Assembly (NCBI RefSeq): GCF_000725805.1
Contig: NZ_JOFT01000011.1
Span: 62,001 to 126,000 of the forward strand
DNA from: Streptomyces xanthophaeus
GTDB lineage: Bacteria; Actinomycetota; Actinomycetes; Streptomycetales; Streptomycetaceae
Reading direction: 5' to 3'
Length of the DNA stretch: 64,000 nucleotides
The notes under the pieces are model-generated. The model was not told the origin of the DNA. It saw only the letters and a list, made by a program, of their open reading frames with translations, and made no database searches. Positions 54,979 to 63,143 of this stretch are shown in pieces. Position numbers and translations under genes: made by a program. The stretch's first letter is position 1. Each line of letters opens with the position of its first letter.

Positions 54979-55293
54979 TCAAGCCGCGGGCGGCCAAGCG
55001 ACCAGCTTCAGATTCGTGGGGGTCGGATTCCTCACCAGACACCGCAACGTGAGCTGCCTACGACGTAGCCGAGGTGTCCAACCGTGGTGGAGCAACGCCT
55101 CTCGGATGGCTCCGGCAACCAACCCCGGTGCGACCACCACGCCGTGCTCAACCCACGTCACCATGCACTGTCCATCGACTTCCTCATGCAGGACGACGAT
55201 CGCCACGCCAGGCTCGTCGTTGGGCGCGACCACCCAGCGGTAGCGCTCCCCGTCGACGACAACAACCCGAGTGCCCTTTTTTGCTATGGCCAT
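54979..55293 (-). CDS. small conserved hypothetical protein
   Basis: A 104-residue protein beginning MAIAKKGTRVVVVDGERYRW, with VAPNDEPGVAIVVLHEEVDG, a middle WVEHGVVVAPGLVAGAIREA and a C-terminal LHHGWTPRLRRRQLTLRCLV. This alternating strand-helix pattern looks like a small domain conserved in Streptomyces, of unknown role. The ATG at 55293 has no strong ribosome binding site. Confidence 0.7.
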   Translation of the reverse strand: MAIAKKGTRVVVVDGERYRWVVAPNDEPGVAIVVLHEEVDGQCMVTWVEHGVVVAPGLVAGAIREALLHHGWTPRLRRRQLTLRCLVRNPTPTNLKLVAWPPAA

Positions 55294-55706
55294 GCAACGC
55301 AGCTTTTCAGGTGTTGTATCGCCGCACCAGCTCGCGCGGAGATCGACGCTGTGCCTCTGTCGGGGCGTCGTGCAGCACGGCGGGACCTCAACCGATCCGG
55401 CGCCAGACGTCGACTCAATGTTGCCTCACACCCCGCAAACTCCAGCCTCTATCCCGACGCGCTTCACACCTCTGACCACGGGCAACCGATCCACAAGCAT
55501 GGACAGTTGCTCGTCCACGGATGCAGGGCCAACGGCCGCGGTGGGATGGCACGAAACCCGCCGGGCAGCGTCAGGGCGCAACCGTAGGTCCGGCCGCAGC
55601 GGGCAGGGCAGCGGGCCGTCCTCGCGGGCACGCCCCCGACCGCGGTCCCGAGAGGAACTGCGTAGCCGGGCGGGGTACCCGAGACCTCGACCGGGTGTCC
55701 GGCGGC
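55294..55706. other. intergenic region
   Basis: About 413 bp downstream of the HxlR gene and upstream of the small minus-strand gene. I see no convincing gene, RNA or repeat except the tandem duplication at its right border. Confidence 0.4.
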
Positions 55707-55782
55707 GGTCAGGCGTCGGCAAAGCGGTGGCGTGATGCCTCGATGGTCAGGCGTCGGCAAAGCGGTGGCGTGATGCCTCGAT
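55707..55782. repeat. 38-bp perfect tandem duplication at the hxlR-type 3' end
   Basis: The 38 bases at 55707-55744 recur exactly at 55745-55782. The right copy encodes the last twelve residues and stop of the HxlR-type regulator. The left copy is a downstream duplicate. Confidence 0.9.
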
Positions 55783-56130
55783 GTGGCGGAGGTACCGGTG
55801 GGTCCAGTCGCACATGACGTCCACGGTCTTGCGGAGGTCCCGGCCCGGCTCCGTGAGGGAGTACTCCACCCGCGGCGGCACTGTGGGGTAGACGTCGCGC
55901 ACGACGAGCCCGTTGCGCTCCAGCATCCGCAGGTTCTGGGTGAGCATCTTGTGGCTGATGCCTTCTACTTCGTTGCGCAGTTCCGTGAAGCGCAGGGTGC
56001 GCTCGCCCAAGGCCTCGATGATCAGCAGCGCCCACTTGTTGGCGACGTCCGAGAAGATTTCGCGTGCCAGGGAGTCCGCCCGCCTCAGGTCCGCGTCGCC
56101 TGAACCGCCGTTGAGCTGCTTGGTCACCAC
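55747..56130 (-). CDS. HxlR-family transcriptional regulator
   Basis: A 127-residue winged-helix regulator with the HxlR layout: DVANKWALLIIEALGERTLR, then FTELRNEVEGISHKMLTQNL and RMLERNGLVVRDVYPTVPPR, then VEYSLTEPGRDLR. A GTG at 56130 with AGGGGA upstream is the likely start. It is divergent from a RidA gene, with a perfect palindrome between them, and probably represses that gene and itself. Confidence 0.92.
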   Translation of the reverse strand: MVTKQLNGGSGDADLRRADSLAREIFSDVANKWALLIIEALGERTLRFTELRNEVEGISHKMLTQNLRMLERNGLVVRDVYPTVPPRVEYSLTEPGRDLRKTVDVMCDWTHRYLRHIEASRHRFADA

Positions 56131-56186
56131 GAGGTTCCCCTCTCACCAAAAAGTGCGTTCTTCCACGTCAGTGCTCACTCTCCTAC

Positions 56187-56201
56187 GGTTACCCAGTAAC
56201 C
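56187..56201. promoter_or_regulatory. palindromic operator between HxlR and RidA genes
   Basis: GGTTAC-CCA-GTAACC is a perfect inverted repeat centred 69 bases upstream of the RidA start codon. Its position between the divergent starts makes it the probable HxlR binding site. Confidence 0.6.
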
Positions 56202-56269
56202 ACAAGGGAGCGTTGCCCGCCCCGCTTCGACGAAGGCGCGCCCCCGGATCCTCACGACAAGGAGCAGGC

Positions 56270-56677
56270 ATGACCATCAACCTGGCAGACCCCGCGGGGC
56301 TGGTGAAGGTGGACCTCTACCGGCAGACGGCGGTTGCGACCGGATCAAAGCTGATCTTCATCGCAGGACAGGTCGCCTGGGACGCCGACGGCGTACTCGT
56401 CGGCGAGGGTGACCTCGCAGCCCAGGTCGAGCAGTGCTACCTCAACATCGCAGCCGCCCTCTCCGGGGTCGGCGCCTCGTTCGACCAGGTCGCGAAGCTG
56501 ACCGTCTACGCCGTCGACTGGGCCCCCGACAAGATGCCCCTGTTCGTCGAAGGGGTCGCGCGGGCAGGCGCCACGCTCGGGCCCCTGCCCGCTCCGCCGC
56601 TCACCGGGATCGGGGTCGCAGCGCTGGCCGAACCCGGCCTCCTCGTCGAGATCGAGGCCATCGCCGTCATCGACTGA
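56270..56677 (+). CDS. RidA-family (YjgF/UK114) protein
   Basis: A 135-residue trimeric-type protein with AAGGAG upstream. It has FIAGQVAWDADGVLVGEGDL, AAQVEQCYLNIAAALSGVGA and LPAPPLTGIGVAALAEPGLL followed by VEIEAI. The canonical RidA arginine, expected in P-x-R-S/T, is not present (PAPPLTG at that place). It may therefore lack the imine/enamine deaminase activity of true RidA and belong to a different Rid subfamily. It is divergent from its likely regulator. Confidence 0.88.
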   Translation: MTINLADPAGLVKVDLYRQTAVATGSKLIFIAGQVAWDADGVLVGEGDLAAQVEQCYLNIAAALSGVGASFDQVAKLTVYAVDWAPDKMPLFVEGVARAGATLGPLPAPPLTGIGVAALAEPGLLVEIEAIAVID

Positions 56678-56721
56678 CCGGCCGACGGCCAACGCGGGCA
56701 CACCGTGCGCCGCAGACGGCG

Positions 56722-56751
56722 GAGTGGCCCGGGCCTTCACCCGGGCCACTC
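56722..56751 (+). terminator. hairpin after the RidA gene
   Basis: GAGTGGCCCGGG (56722-56733) pairs perfectly with CCCGGGCCACTC (56740-56751). It lies 45 bases past the stop. The stretch from there to 57004 holds no gene I can support. Confidence 0.7.
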
Positions 56752-57004
56752 GAGGAGGTCGGACGGTTCGGGAGCGTCCTGCGCGCCGACGACGCTTTGT
56801 CGCACTGGGTGCAGCAGCGAGTCTCTTTGCCCTGGGCCCGTCACCGTTGCCACCGCGTCCGCTGGTGAGGTCGGTCCGCGGAGCACAGTTCACGGGGCTG
56901 CGTCTCGGGCGGCTCCGCTCCCCCAAGAGACCGTCGGCGCCACGGCCGGCTCCCGTGTCGGCTTCGTACGACGCGGCCACGGGCCCTTTCCGGGCCTCGC
57001 CACG

Positions 57005-57664
57005 TCACAGGGTGCCGCTTCCGCACCGTACGGATGCGGCCTGCACCGGCTGGTGCACGTACCAGCCGAGGACGCCGAGCAAGGCCACCTCACCACCGAG
57101 CAGCACGCGTTCCGCCAGCCCGATCAGTTCCCGGCCTCCGGGGCCCGCCGCGTAGGCCATCACCACCGCGGCGGCGAAAGCGGCGCACGACAGCACGCGC
57201 AGCCACCTGGCCGTGCCCTCCGCTCCGCGACCCGTACCGATGCGCCGGGACAGGAGCAGCCCAGCCGCCGGGAGGGCCGTGAAGGCGAGCACCGAGGCGT
57301 AGCGGTGCACGTGGGCAGGCGCGCTCAGGTCCGAGGTCAGCGGATCCGTGGGCACCAGCGCCGCCACCACGAGCCCCACGGCCCAGACACCCAGCAGGAC
57401 GGACGGCAGGCCCCGCATGATGGCGATCCGTTTCCTCGTCACCACGAGCAGCACCGCCGAGACCCCGCCCAACAAGGCCATCGTCGTCTCGATCGGGCCC
57501 CCGCGGTCCAGGGCTGCGAAGTCGCTGACGGTGTAAGCCAGCGGGCTCAGGCCCGGGTCGGTGTCCCCGGGGGACCACAAGGCCGCACCCGCCGCCAGGA
57601 CCACCGCGGCCCACACCACGGGGGCAAGGAAACGAAGAACAGATCGTCGTGTCGAGATCGCCAT
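57005..57664 (-). CDS. DUF998-like integral membrane protein
   Basis: A 219-residue protein with about six hydrophobic helices. It has YTVSDFAALDRGGPIETTMA, then ALVPTDPLTSDLSAPAHVHR with the DP...H pattern seen in DUF998, and a final helix before VHQPVQAASVRCG. The ATG at 57664 has AGAGGATGAGG upstream; an in-frame start further upstream is not supported. No partner genes; function unknown. Confidence 0.85.
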   Translation of the reverse strand: MAISTRRSVLRFLAPVVWAAVVLAAGAALWSPGDTDPGLSPLAYTVSDFAALDRGGPIETTMALLGGVSAVLLVVTRKRIAIMRGLPSVLLGVWAVGLVVAALVPTDPLTSDLSAPAHVHRYASVLAFTALPAAGLLLSRRIGTGRGAEGTARWLRVLSCAAFAAAVVMAYAAGPGGRELIGLAERVLLGGEVALLGVLGWYVHQPVQAASVRCGSGTL

Positions 57665-58029
57665 GACCTCATCCTCTGGAGCCGACGAGTCCGCCACAGC
57701 GGGTACCACCCCGAACCACCCCTGAGATCGACCCTGCCGGGTCACACGGTCTTTCCGGGCCGCGGAACTGACGTAGCCCCGGGCCGATGGGGCTCGGACA
57801 GACGAAATGCGGGCGTTCGCAACCTTGTTCAGCTCGGATCGGTTTCGGCTGAGGGCTCTGGCGTGTCTCTGGTGTGTGGCGGGTGTGTGTGCCCGGTGTG
57901 GGGGAAGTGGCGGACGTCTGTGCGACGGGGCTCCGGTTGCCGCCAGGAGGCATGGTGGCAGATAGTTTCCTGAGTGCAACTGTTTTCGACGCGATGAGGT
58001 GAGGGGTTCGCACAGCGGGCCTTCTATGC
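57665..58029. other. divergent promoter region
   Basis: This 365-bp gap contains a GT-rich stretch (57850-57900) and a less GC-rich patch at 57955-58000. It must hold the promoters for the membrane protein and for the phosphatase operon. No gene is seen. Confidence 0.45.
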
Positions 58030-59682
58030 GTGGTGAATGACACCGAGGCAGTCCCTGCCGCGTCCACGGTGAGCTTTCCGTGGGCCGAGGCCCCCTATCC
58101 GGTGCTGGTCGCGGACGACCGGGCCGTCGTGACGGTGGTCAACGACGCGGCCGGCTTGGTCTTTCCCCATGCCCGTCCCGGGGTTTCGATGGCCGAGGCC
58201 GCGCCGGAGTGGCTGTCTGCAGCGCACGCGGACGTGGCAGCGTCGGCGCTCCGGCGGCTGGAAGCCGGGCAGACGGTCCAGGGGCCGGTCGGGAAGCGCG
58301 TGTTCGAGGCACACCCGATCGCGCAAGGCGACGGGATGGTCGCCTGGTGGCTGGTCGATGACACCGACCACCGCCTGGCCCGCAAGGCGCTGCACATGGA
58401 GAAGGAGCGCACCGCGTTCCTGACACAAGCCTCCAACCTGCTGCTGTCGTCCCTGAACCTGGAACGGTGCATGGACGTCACGGCGCAGATGGCGGCGGAA
58501 CACCTCGCGGACGCGGCCCTGGTGATCGCGCCCTCTCACGGCCGTGTGCTGCCGGTGGTGTCCTGCCTGCGCAGCGGCGCGCCGACGACGACGACGCTGG
58601 CGGCGGATCCGTCCATGGTGCCCGGCCTGCGCGAGGCACTGCAGGGGTTTCCGCCGGTTCCGTCCCGCTGGATCGATCCTGCGGCTGCACCCGACTGGTT
58701 GCTTCCGGAAGGGTTCGGCACGGTCGGCTCGATCGTCATCACCCCGCTGCCCGGCCATGGCGTGCCCGCCGGCGCACTGGTGCTGCTGCGCCGTAGCGGC
58801 CATGCTGCATTCACCGAGGGCGAGGAGGTCTTCGCCCGGCTGTTCGCGGCCCGTGCGGGCGCTGCGATGTCGGCGGCCCGTCTGTACGCGGAGCAGGCGT
58901 CGATAACCGAGATCCTGATGCGGGAGCTCCTGCCCCCGACCCTGCACCAGGTGTCCGGTGTGGACTATGCGGGCGGCTACCGGCCCTCGAAGAGTCATGA
59001 GCGGGTCGGCGGGGACTTCTACGACGTGCACCCCGCCCCGGTGGAGGGTGACGCCTCCCTCGTGGTCCTCGGTGACGTGTGCGGCAAGGGCCTGCAGGCG
59101 GCCGTGATGACGGGGAAGATCCGCAACACGATGCACGCCCTGCTACCGATGGCGGACGACCATCATCGGATGCTGAGCCTGCTCAACACGTCCCTGCTGA
59201 ACACCGAGAACGCCCGGTTCGCCACGATGGTGCTGGCCTCCGCGGCCCGGACCGGCAGTTCCGTCGAGCTGCGCCTGACCAGTGCCGGGCACCCCGCGCC
59301 GCTGATCCTGCGTAGCGACGGCCGGGTGGAGGAGGTCTCCACCCGGGGCACCCTCGTGGGTGTCCTCCCGAGCCTGTCCACCGAAACGGCGAGGGTCACG
59401 CTGGCGGCCGGCGATGCCTGTTTCCTGTACACGGACGGGATCAGCGAGGCTCGGGGCGGTCCCCTGGGTGACGTCATGTTCGGCGAGGAACGGCTGAAAG
59501 GGGTTCTGTCCGAGTGCGCGGGCATGCCCGCCGAAGCGGTGGTGGAGCGGGTCCAGATGCTCGCTTCCCAGTGGCTGGGCGACGGCGACCACGACGACAT
59601 GGCCGTCGTGGTGATCTCCGCTCCGCGAACCAATCACCTCAGCGCCGTGGACGGCCGTACGCGGGGCAGATTCACCGCATGA
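58030..59682 (+). CDS. SpoIIE-type PP2C phosphatase with PAS and GAF domains
   Basis: A 550-residue serine phosphatase of partner-switching pathways. Residues 15-115 look PAS-like (PYPVLVADDRAVVTVVNDAA), residues 125-290 form a GAF domain (LLLSSLNLERCMDVTAQMAA), and residues 305-535 the PP2C domain. Metal-binding motifs are complete: GGDFYD (327-332), GDVCGKG (348-354), YTDGISEARG and HDDMAV. It should dephosphorylate a STAS protein, most simply the one encoded two genes downstream. The GTG at 58030 has no clear ribosome binding site. Its stop overlaps the next start (ATGA). Confidence 0.92.
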   Translation: MVNDTEAVPAASTVSFPWAEAPYPVLVADDRAVVTVVNDAAGLVFPHARPGVSMAEAAPEWLSAAHADVAASALRRLEAGQTVQGPVGKRVFEAHPIAQGDGMVAWWLVDDTDHRLARKALHMEKERTAFLTQASNLLLSSLNLERCMDVTAQMAAEHLADAALVIAPSHGRVLPVVSCLRSGAPTTTTLAADPSMVPGLREALQGFPPVPSRWIDPAAAPDWLLPEGFGTVGSIVITPLPGHGVPAGALVLLRRSGHAAFTEGEEVFARLFAARAGAAMSAARLYAEQASITEILMRELLPPTLHQVSGVDYAGGYRPSKSHERVGGDFYDVHPAPVEGDASLVVLGDVCGKGLQAAVMTGKIRNTMHALLPMADDHHRMLSLLNTSLLNTENARFATMVLASAARTGSSVELRLTSAGHPAPLILRSDGRVEEVSTRGTLVGVLPSLSTETARVTLAAGDACFLYTDGISEARGGPLGDVMFGEERLKGVLSECAGMPAEAVVERVQMLASQWLGDGDHDDMAVVVISAPRTNHLSAVDGRTRGRFTA

Positions 59683-60779
59683 ACCCTGTCATCGTATGCA
59701 CGCCCCGGCAGTTGGTCACCGAGATGTGGGACGCGGTCCTCGCTCTCGACGAGTCGGCCGCCCTGGCGGTGGTGCTGAGAGCCCTGGACGACGGTTGGGA
59801 AGCCGAGAGCGTCCTGCTCGACGTGATCGCCGCGGTGCAGGGGCGGGTCGGTGAGGAGTGGGCCGCCAATCGGATCACCGTCGCGCAGGAGCACGCCGCG
59901 ACCGCCATCAGCGAGCGGGCCGTCGCCGCACTCGCCCGTCAGCCTCACGCCCTTGCGTCCACGACCGGGCGCCGCATCACGGTCGCCTGTGTAGACGGAG
60001 AATGGCACGCCCTGCCCGCCCGCCTGCTGGCCGAGGTGCTGCGGTTGCGCGAGTGGCACGTCGACTACCTCGGTGCCCAGGTCCCCACGCCCCACCTGAT
60101 CGCGCACCTGCACCGCACGGGACCGGACGCGGTGGCCCTGTCCAGCTCGATCCCCACCCGGCTGCCCGCCGCACATGCGACGATCACCGCCTGCCAGGCG
60201 GCAGGCGTCCCCGTCATGGTCGGAGGGGCGGCCTTCGGCCCCGGCGGGCAGTACGCACGCCTCCTGGGTGCGGACGCCTGGGCACCTGATGCCCGTACCG
60301 CCGCCGATGACCTGGCCCGCCGTCCGCTTGACCGCCCCCAGCCCGCCCATCAGCCCATCGACGACCTTCCCCACCTGAGCGACCAGGAGTACACCCTCGT
60401 CGTGCGCGCCCGCCCCGCTCTGGTGCGCACGGTGTTCACCGGCCTGCAGGACGCGTACCCGGCGATGCGCGGCTACACCGAGGGCCAGCGCGAGCGCACG
60501 GCCGAAGACCTCTCTCATATCGTGGAGTTCCTCGGCGCCGCCCTCTACACCGGCGACGTCGAGCTGTTCTCCCGCTTCCTGCTGTGGACCGCGGACGTCC
60601 TGAACGCCCGCGGGGTCCCCGCCCACTCCCTGCTGCCCGCCCTGGACCTCCTGGGCCGGGAGCTGAAGGACTTTCCCCGCGCCGCGGGCATGCTCCGCGC
60701 CGGCGCCGCCCGCTTGACCTGTACGCCCCTCACCGCTTCCGCTTCCGCTTCCGCTTCCGCTTCCGGGACCGCCGAATGA
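59679..60779 (+). CDS. B12-binding sensor protein with extra helical domain
   Basis: A 366-residue protein without a DNA-binding domain. Residues 5-85 form the helical cap with the exact CarH signature W-x9-EH (Trp61, Glu71, His72). Residues 97-215 form the B12 Rossmann fold with the lower-ligand motif ExH (Glu108, His110 in GEWHALP). Residues 225-345 are a further all-helical domain (LVRTVFTGLQDAYPAMRGYT, SHIVEFLGAALYTGDVELFS) that I cannot assign. The tail is an Ala-Ser repeat. The Trp is followed by Ala rather than the CarH photoadduct His. It is coupled by ATGA on both sides to a phosphatase and a STAS gene, so it likely feeds a cobalamin or light signal into that switch. Confidence 0.85.
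   Translation: MNPVIVCTPRQLVTEMWDAVLALDESAALAVVLRALDDGWEAESVLLDVIAAVQGRVGEEWAANRITVAQEHAATAISERAVAALARQPHALASTTGRRITVACVDGEWHALPARLLAEVLRLREWHVDYLGAQVPTPHLIAHLHRTGPDAVALSSSIPTRLPAAHATITACQAAGVPVMVGGAAFGPGGQYARLLGADAWAPDARTAADDLARRPLDRPQPAHQPIDDLPHLSDQEYTLVVRARPALVRTVFTGLQDAYPAMRGYTEGQRERTAEDLSHIVEFLGAALYTGDVELFSRFLLWTADVLNARGVPAHSLLPALDLLGRELKDFPRAAGMLRAGAARLTCTPLTASASASASASGTAE
60735..60764 (+). repeat. GCTTCC hexamer repeated five times
   Basis: Five in-frame copies encode an ASASASASAS linker near the end of the B12 protein. Slippage would change length by two residues without altering frame, leaving the ATGA coupling to the STAS gene intact. Confidence 0.9.
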
Positions 60780-61201
60780 CCCTCCTTCCGCCCACCCCTC
60801 TTCGCCTGACGCACCGGGAGGATCCGGACAGCGCGCGCTTCGAACTGCACGGTGACCTCGATCACTACTGGGCGGACATCCTGCTGGAGGCGGTGGAAGC
60901 GGTGCTGGCCGGGCACACCGGCCTGCACGAGGTGCGCCTGCACTGCGCGGGGCTGACCGCGGTCGACTCTTCCGGACTGTCGGCCCTGCTGATGATCCGC
61001 CGCCGCACCAGCGCGGCCGGTGTCCGCCTGTACGTCGAGGAGCGGCCCCTGCGTCTGGAGCGGCTCCTCGAATTGACCGGCACGCTCGAGTACCTCACCG
61101 CCCCGGAAGCAGGAGCGCAGGGCGCCGGCCCGGGCCGGCAGCGCCAGCGCGCCGCCGAGGATCCGATACCGGGCCGCTCCGGCACCACGGAAGGCCTCTG
61201 A
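60776..61201 (+). CDS. STAS-domain anti-sigma factor antagonist
   Basis: A 141-residue protein of the SpoIIAA/RsbV type. It has ARFELHGDLDHYWADILLEA and the phosphorylation loop LTAVDSSGLSALLMI (Asp64-Ser65-Ser66-Gly67), with a final ERLLELTGTLEYLT. About 35 extra residues form a basic low-complexity tail. In the unphosphorylated state such proteins sequester an anti-sigma kinase; the phosphatase two genes upstream would activate it. The ATG overlaps the B12 gene stop (ATGA). No kinase gene is in the window. Confidence 0.9.
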   Translation: MTLLPPTPLRLTHREDPDSARFELHGDLDHYWADILLEAVEAVLAGHTGLHEVRLHCAGLTAVDSSGLSALLMIRRRTSAAGVRLYVEERPLRLERLLELTGTLEYLTAPEAGAQGAGPGRQRQRAAEDPIPGRSGTTEGL

Positions 61202-61218
61202 CGTCGCGTCCGCTGCAG

Positions 61219-62397
61219 CTACTGCGCGCCGGCCGGCCTGCCGTGCCAGTCGAGACACACGACCATGGCGTCGTCGTCCGCTTCGATGACACCGCGGTGA
61301 CCGGCGAGTTCGTGCAGGACGGCGCGAGGGACCTGGGAGGCGGGCAGGAGGCGCGTACTGGTCAGGGCGCGGGCCAGCGCGTGTTCGCTGTAGCGCTCAC
61401 CGGCCGGCGAGGCGACGTTGTAGACGCCGTCGCTGACGAAGACGAGGCGGTCTCCCGGCTCGGTCCGGAACTCCTGGGCGGCGTAGAGGGTGTCCTCGAA
61501 CATACCGAGCGGCAGTTGGGCGTCCAGCTCGATCTGCTCGGCTTTGCCGGACCGCAGCCGCCACATTCTCGGGGATCCGGCGTCCACGATCTCGGTGGCG
61601 CCGGTGGCCAGGTCGAAGCGCAGCAGCAGGACCGACAGGTGCTGGCGTCCTTGGTGCTGTCCGTGGATGGCCTGGTCCGCGAGGTAGGCCTGGTCGGTCA
61701 GGGACAGCCCCGCCCTGCGGGCGTTGCGCAATGCGTTGACGGCAAGGTTCGTCAGCAGGGCCGCCTCGATCCCCTCACCCATGCCGTTGGACAGGGTCAG
61801 GGTGAGGTGGTCGGCGGAGGTCGACCAGTCGAAGTTGTCACCGTAGATGGCGTACGCGGGCTCCAGCTGAGCGCCGATCTCGTACTCGGGCCGCTTGCAG
61901 GACCGGCCCGGCAGCAGCTGCCACTGCATCTCGGCAGCCAGCGTCAGCCGGGAGGCACGGCGGGCCTGCAGGTACAGGTCCGTGTCCCGCTCGCAGACCA
62001 GGATCTCGTGACCCAGCACCTCGCCGATGTACAGGAGCTCCCGCTCGGTGTCGGCGTCCAGACGCTCTGCGGGCAGGGTCACGGACAGGACGCCGATGCG
62101 GTCGCCGCGGACACTCACCGGCAGGTGCACAGTGACGAAGCCTGCCTCTGTGGAATCCTCGGTGTGAGGCTGCTGCCAGTTGAATGCACGGCCGGCAGCA
62201 CTGGTGTGCACCAGGAGGGGTTCCATCGTGTAGGGCAGCGTGGTGACCGGTTGCAGTATGGTCATCGCGTAGTCGGCCATGAGCAGGGTCACATCCGCAG
62301 CCCCGTAGTGCAGGCCCAGGGCCTCGCTGAGGGCGCGGGGAAGCGCATCTGGCGTGGCGGAGCGCAGGGCACGCTCGACCGCGGTGATTCTGTCCAT
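61219..62397 (-). CDS. variant PP2C phosphatase with GAF domain
   Basis: A 392-residue protein, convergent with the STAS gene. Residues 1-140 form a GAF-like sensor (LHYGAADVTLLMADYAMTIL, VHLPVSVRGDRIGVLSVTLP). Residues 150-385 form a PP2C domain. The first metal motif is altered to GDNFDW (186-191) and the second to SNGMGEG, with Asn204 where Asp is expected. The later FVSDGVYNVA and DDDAMVV motifs are kept. Catalysis may be weak or use a different metal set. The ATG at 62397 faces a MarR gene across 51 bases. Confidence 0.87.
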   Translation of the reverse strand: MDRITAVERALRSATPDALPRALSEALGLHYGAADVTLLMADYAMTILQPVTTLPYTMEPLLVHTSAAGRAFNWQQPHTEDSTEAGFVTVHLPVSVRGDRIGVLSVTLPAERLDADTERELLYIGEVLGHEILVCERDTDLYLQARRASRLTLAAEMQWQLLPGRSCKRPEYEIGAQLEPAYAIYGDNFDWSTSADHLTLTLSNGMGEGIEAALLTNLAVNALRNARRAGLSLTDQAYLADQAIHGQHQGRQHLSVLLLRFDLATGATEIVDAGSPRMWRLRSGKAEQIELDAQLPLGMFEDTLYAAQEFRTEPGDRLVFVSDGVYNVASPAGERYSEHALARALTSTRLLPASQVPRAVLHELAGHRGVIEADDDAMVVCLDWHGRPAGAQ

Positions 62398-62448
62398 CGT
62401 TCGGTTACCGCCTCGTGTTGCAACGTGTTACGAAAGGAAGCTCCGCCC
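62398..62448. promoter_or_regulatory. compact divergent promoter with GTTGCAAC palindrome
   Basis: The 51-bp space between the PP2C and MarR starts contains the perfect 8-bp palindrome GTTGCAAC (62417-62424), within TTACCG...TTACG context. It is a plausible MarR operator serving both genes. Confidence 0.45.
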
Positions 62449-62958
62449 ATGTCACGGCGACCGGAGGAAGCGTTGCGGCACAGCAGCGCCGACGAGGCCG
62501 CTGCCAGTACGGTCCGCGGAGCCCTCGAGTTCCTCGAGGTGATGTGGTCGCAGGCAGAGAGCGCCTCCACGGCTCCTCTGTCCCTCTCCCAGGTTCGCGT
62601 GCTCTACGTGCTGGAGCAGGAGCGCATGGTCAATCTGCGGACCCTGGCGGCAAAGCTGAAGGCCACAGCGTCAGCGGTCAGCCGCATGTGCGACCGACTG
62701 GGCGCGGCCGGATTCATCGACCGGGACCACAATCCCGCTGACCGCCGCGAGCTGGAGCTGCGCCTCTCCCGCCGGGGCGCGGCCTACCTGGCAGGGCTGC
62801 GTGCCCGGCGCGAGGAGATCCTGAGCGGGCTGCTGGAGAATATGACTCCCCTGGACCGGGCAGCGCTGGTGCGCGGGCTGTCCGCGGTACAGGCTGCCGC
62901 CGAGGATGCAGGCCCTCGCCGAGACACGGATGCTGCCAGCCCGGCGGAGTCGGCTTGA
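62449..62958 (+). CDS. MarR-family transcriptional regulator
   Basis: A 169-residue winged-helix regulator with AAAGGAAG upstream. The DNA-binding part reads SLSQVRVLYVLEQERMVNLR, TLAAKLKATASAVSRMCDRL and AAGFIDRDHNPADRRELELR, including the MarR wing motif DRRELEL. It is divergent from the variant PP2C gene and may control it. The larger open frame upstream is antisense to that PP2C gene and not real. Confidence 0.92.
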   Translation: MSRRPEEALRHSSADEAAASTVRGALEFLEVMWSQAESASTAPLSLSQVRVLYVLEQERMVNLRTLAAKLKATASAVSRMCDRLGAAGFIDRDHNPADRRELELRLSRRGAAYLAGLRARREEILSGLLENMTPLDRAALVRGLSAVQAAAEDAGPRRDTDAASPAESA

Positions 62959-63143
62959 GGCAGGCAGCTGCCCGACCTGTTCACGGTTCCGCCCTCCTGC
63001 AACGGCAACAGGACGGTCCACCTGTCGCGCGCCTGCATCCTCAGATTCATGCCTGCCGGAATAGTAGTCCTACGGCACCTGTCCGAGGTCGTTCCGGCTC
63101 CCTCGACCCGTCACCGGCAAGGGCTGTCCGGCACCGGGCTGCG
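62959..63143. other. intergenic region at the IS200/IS605-type right end
   Basis: This gap lies between the MarR stop and the TnpB 3' end. If the TnpB element ends near 63143, the bases just left of it are the flank that would be read as guide by the element's RNA. No gene is seen. Confidence 0.4.
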
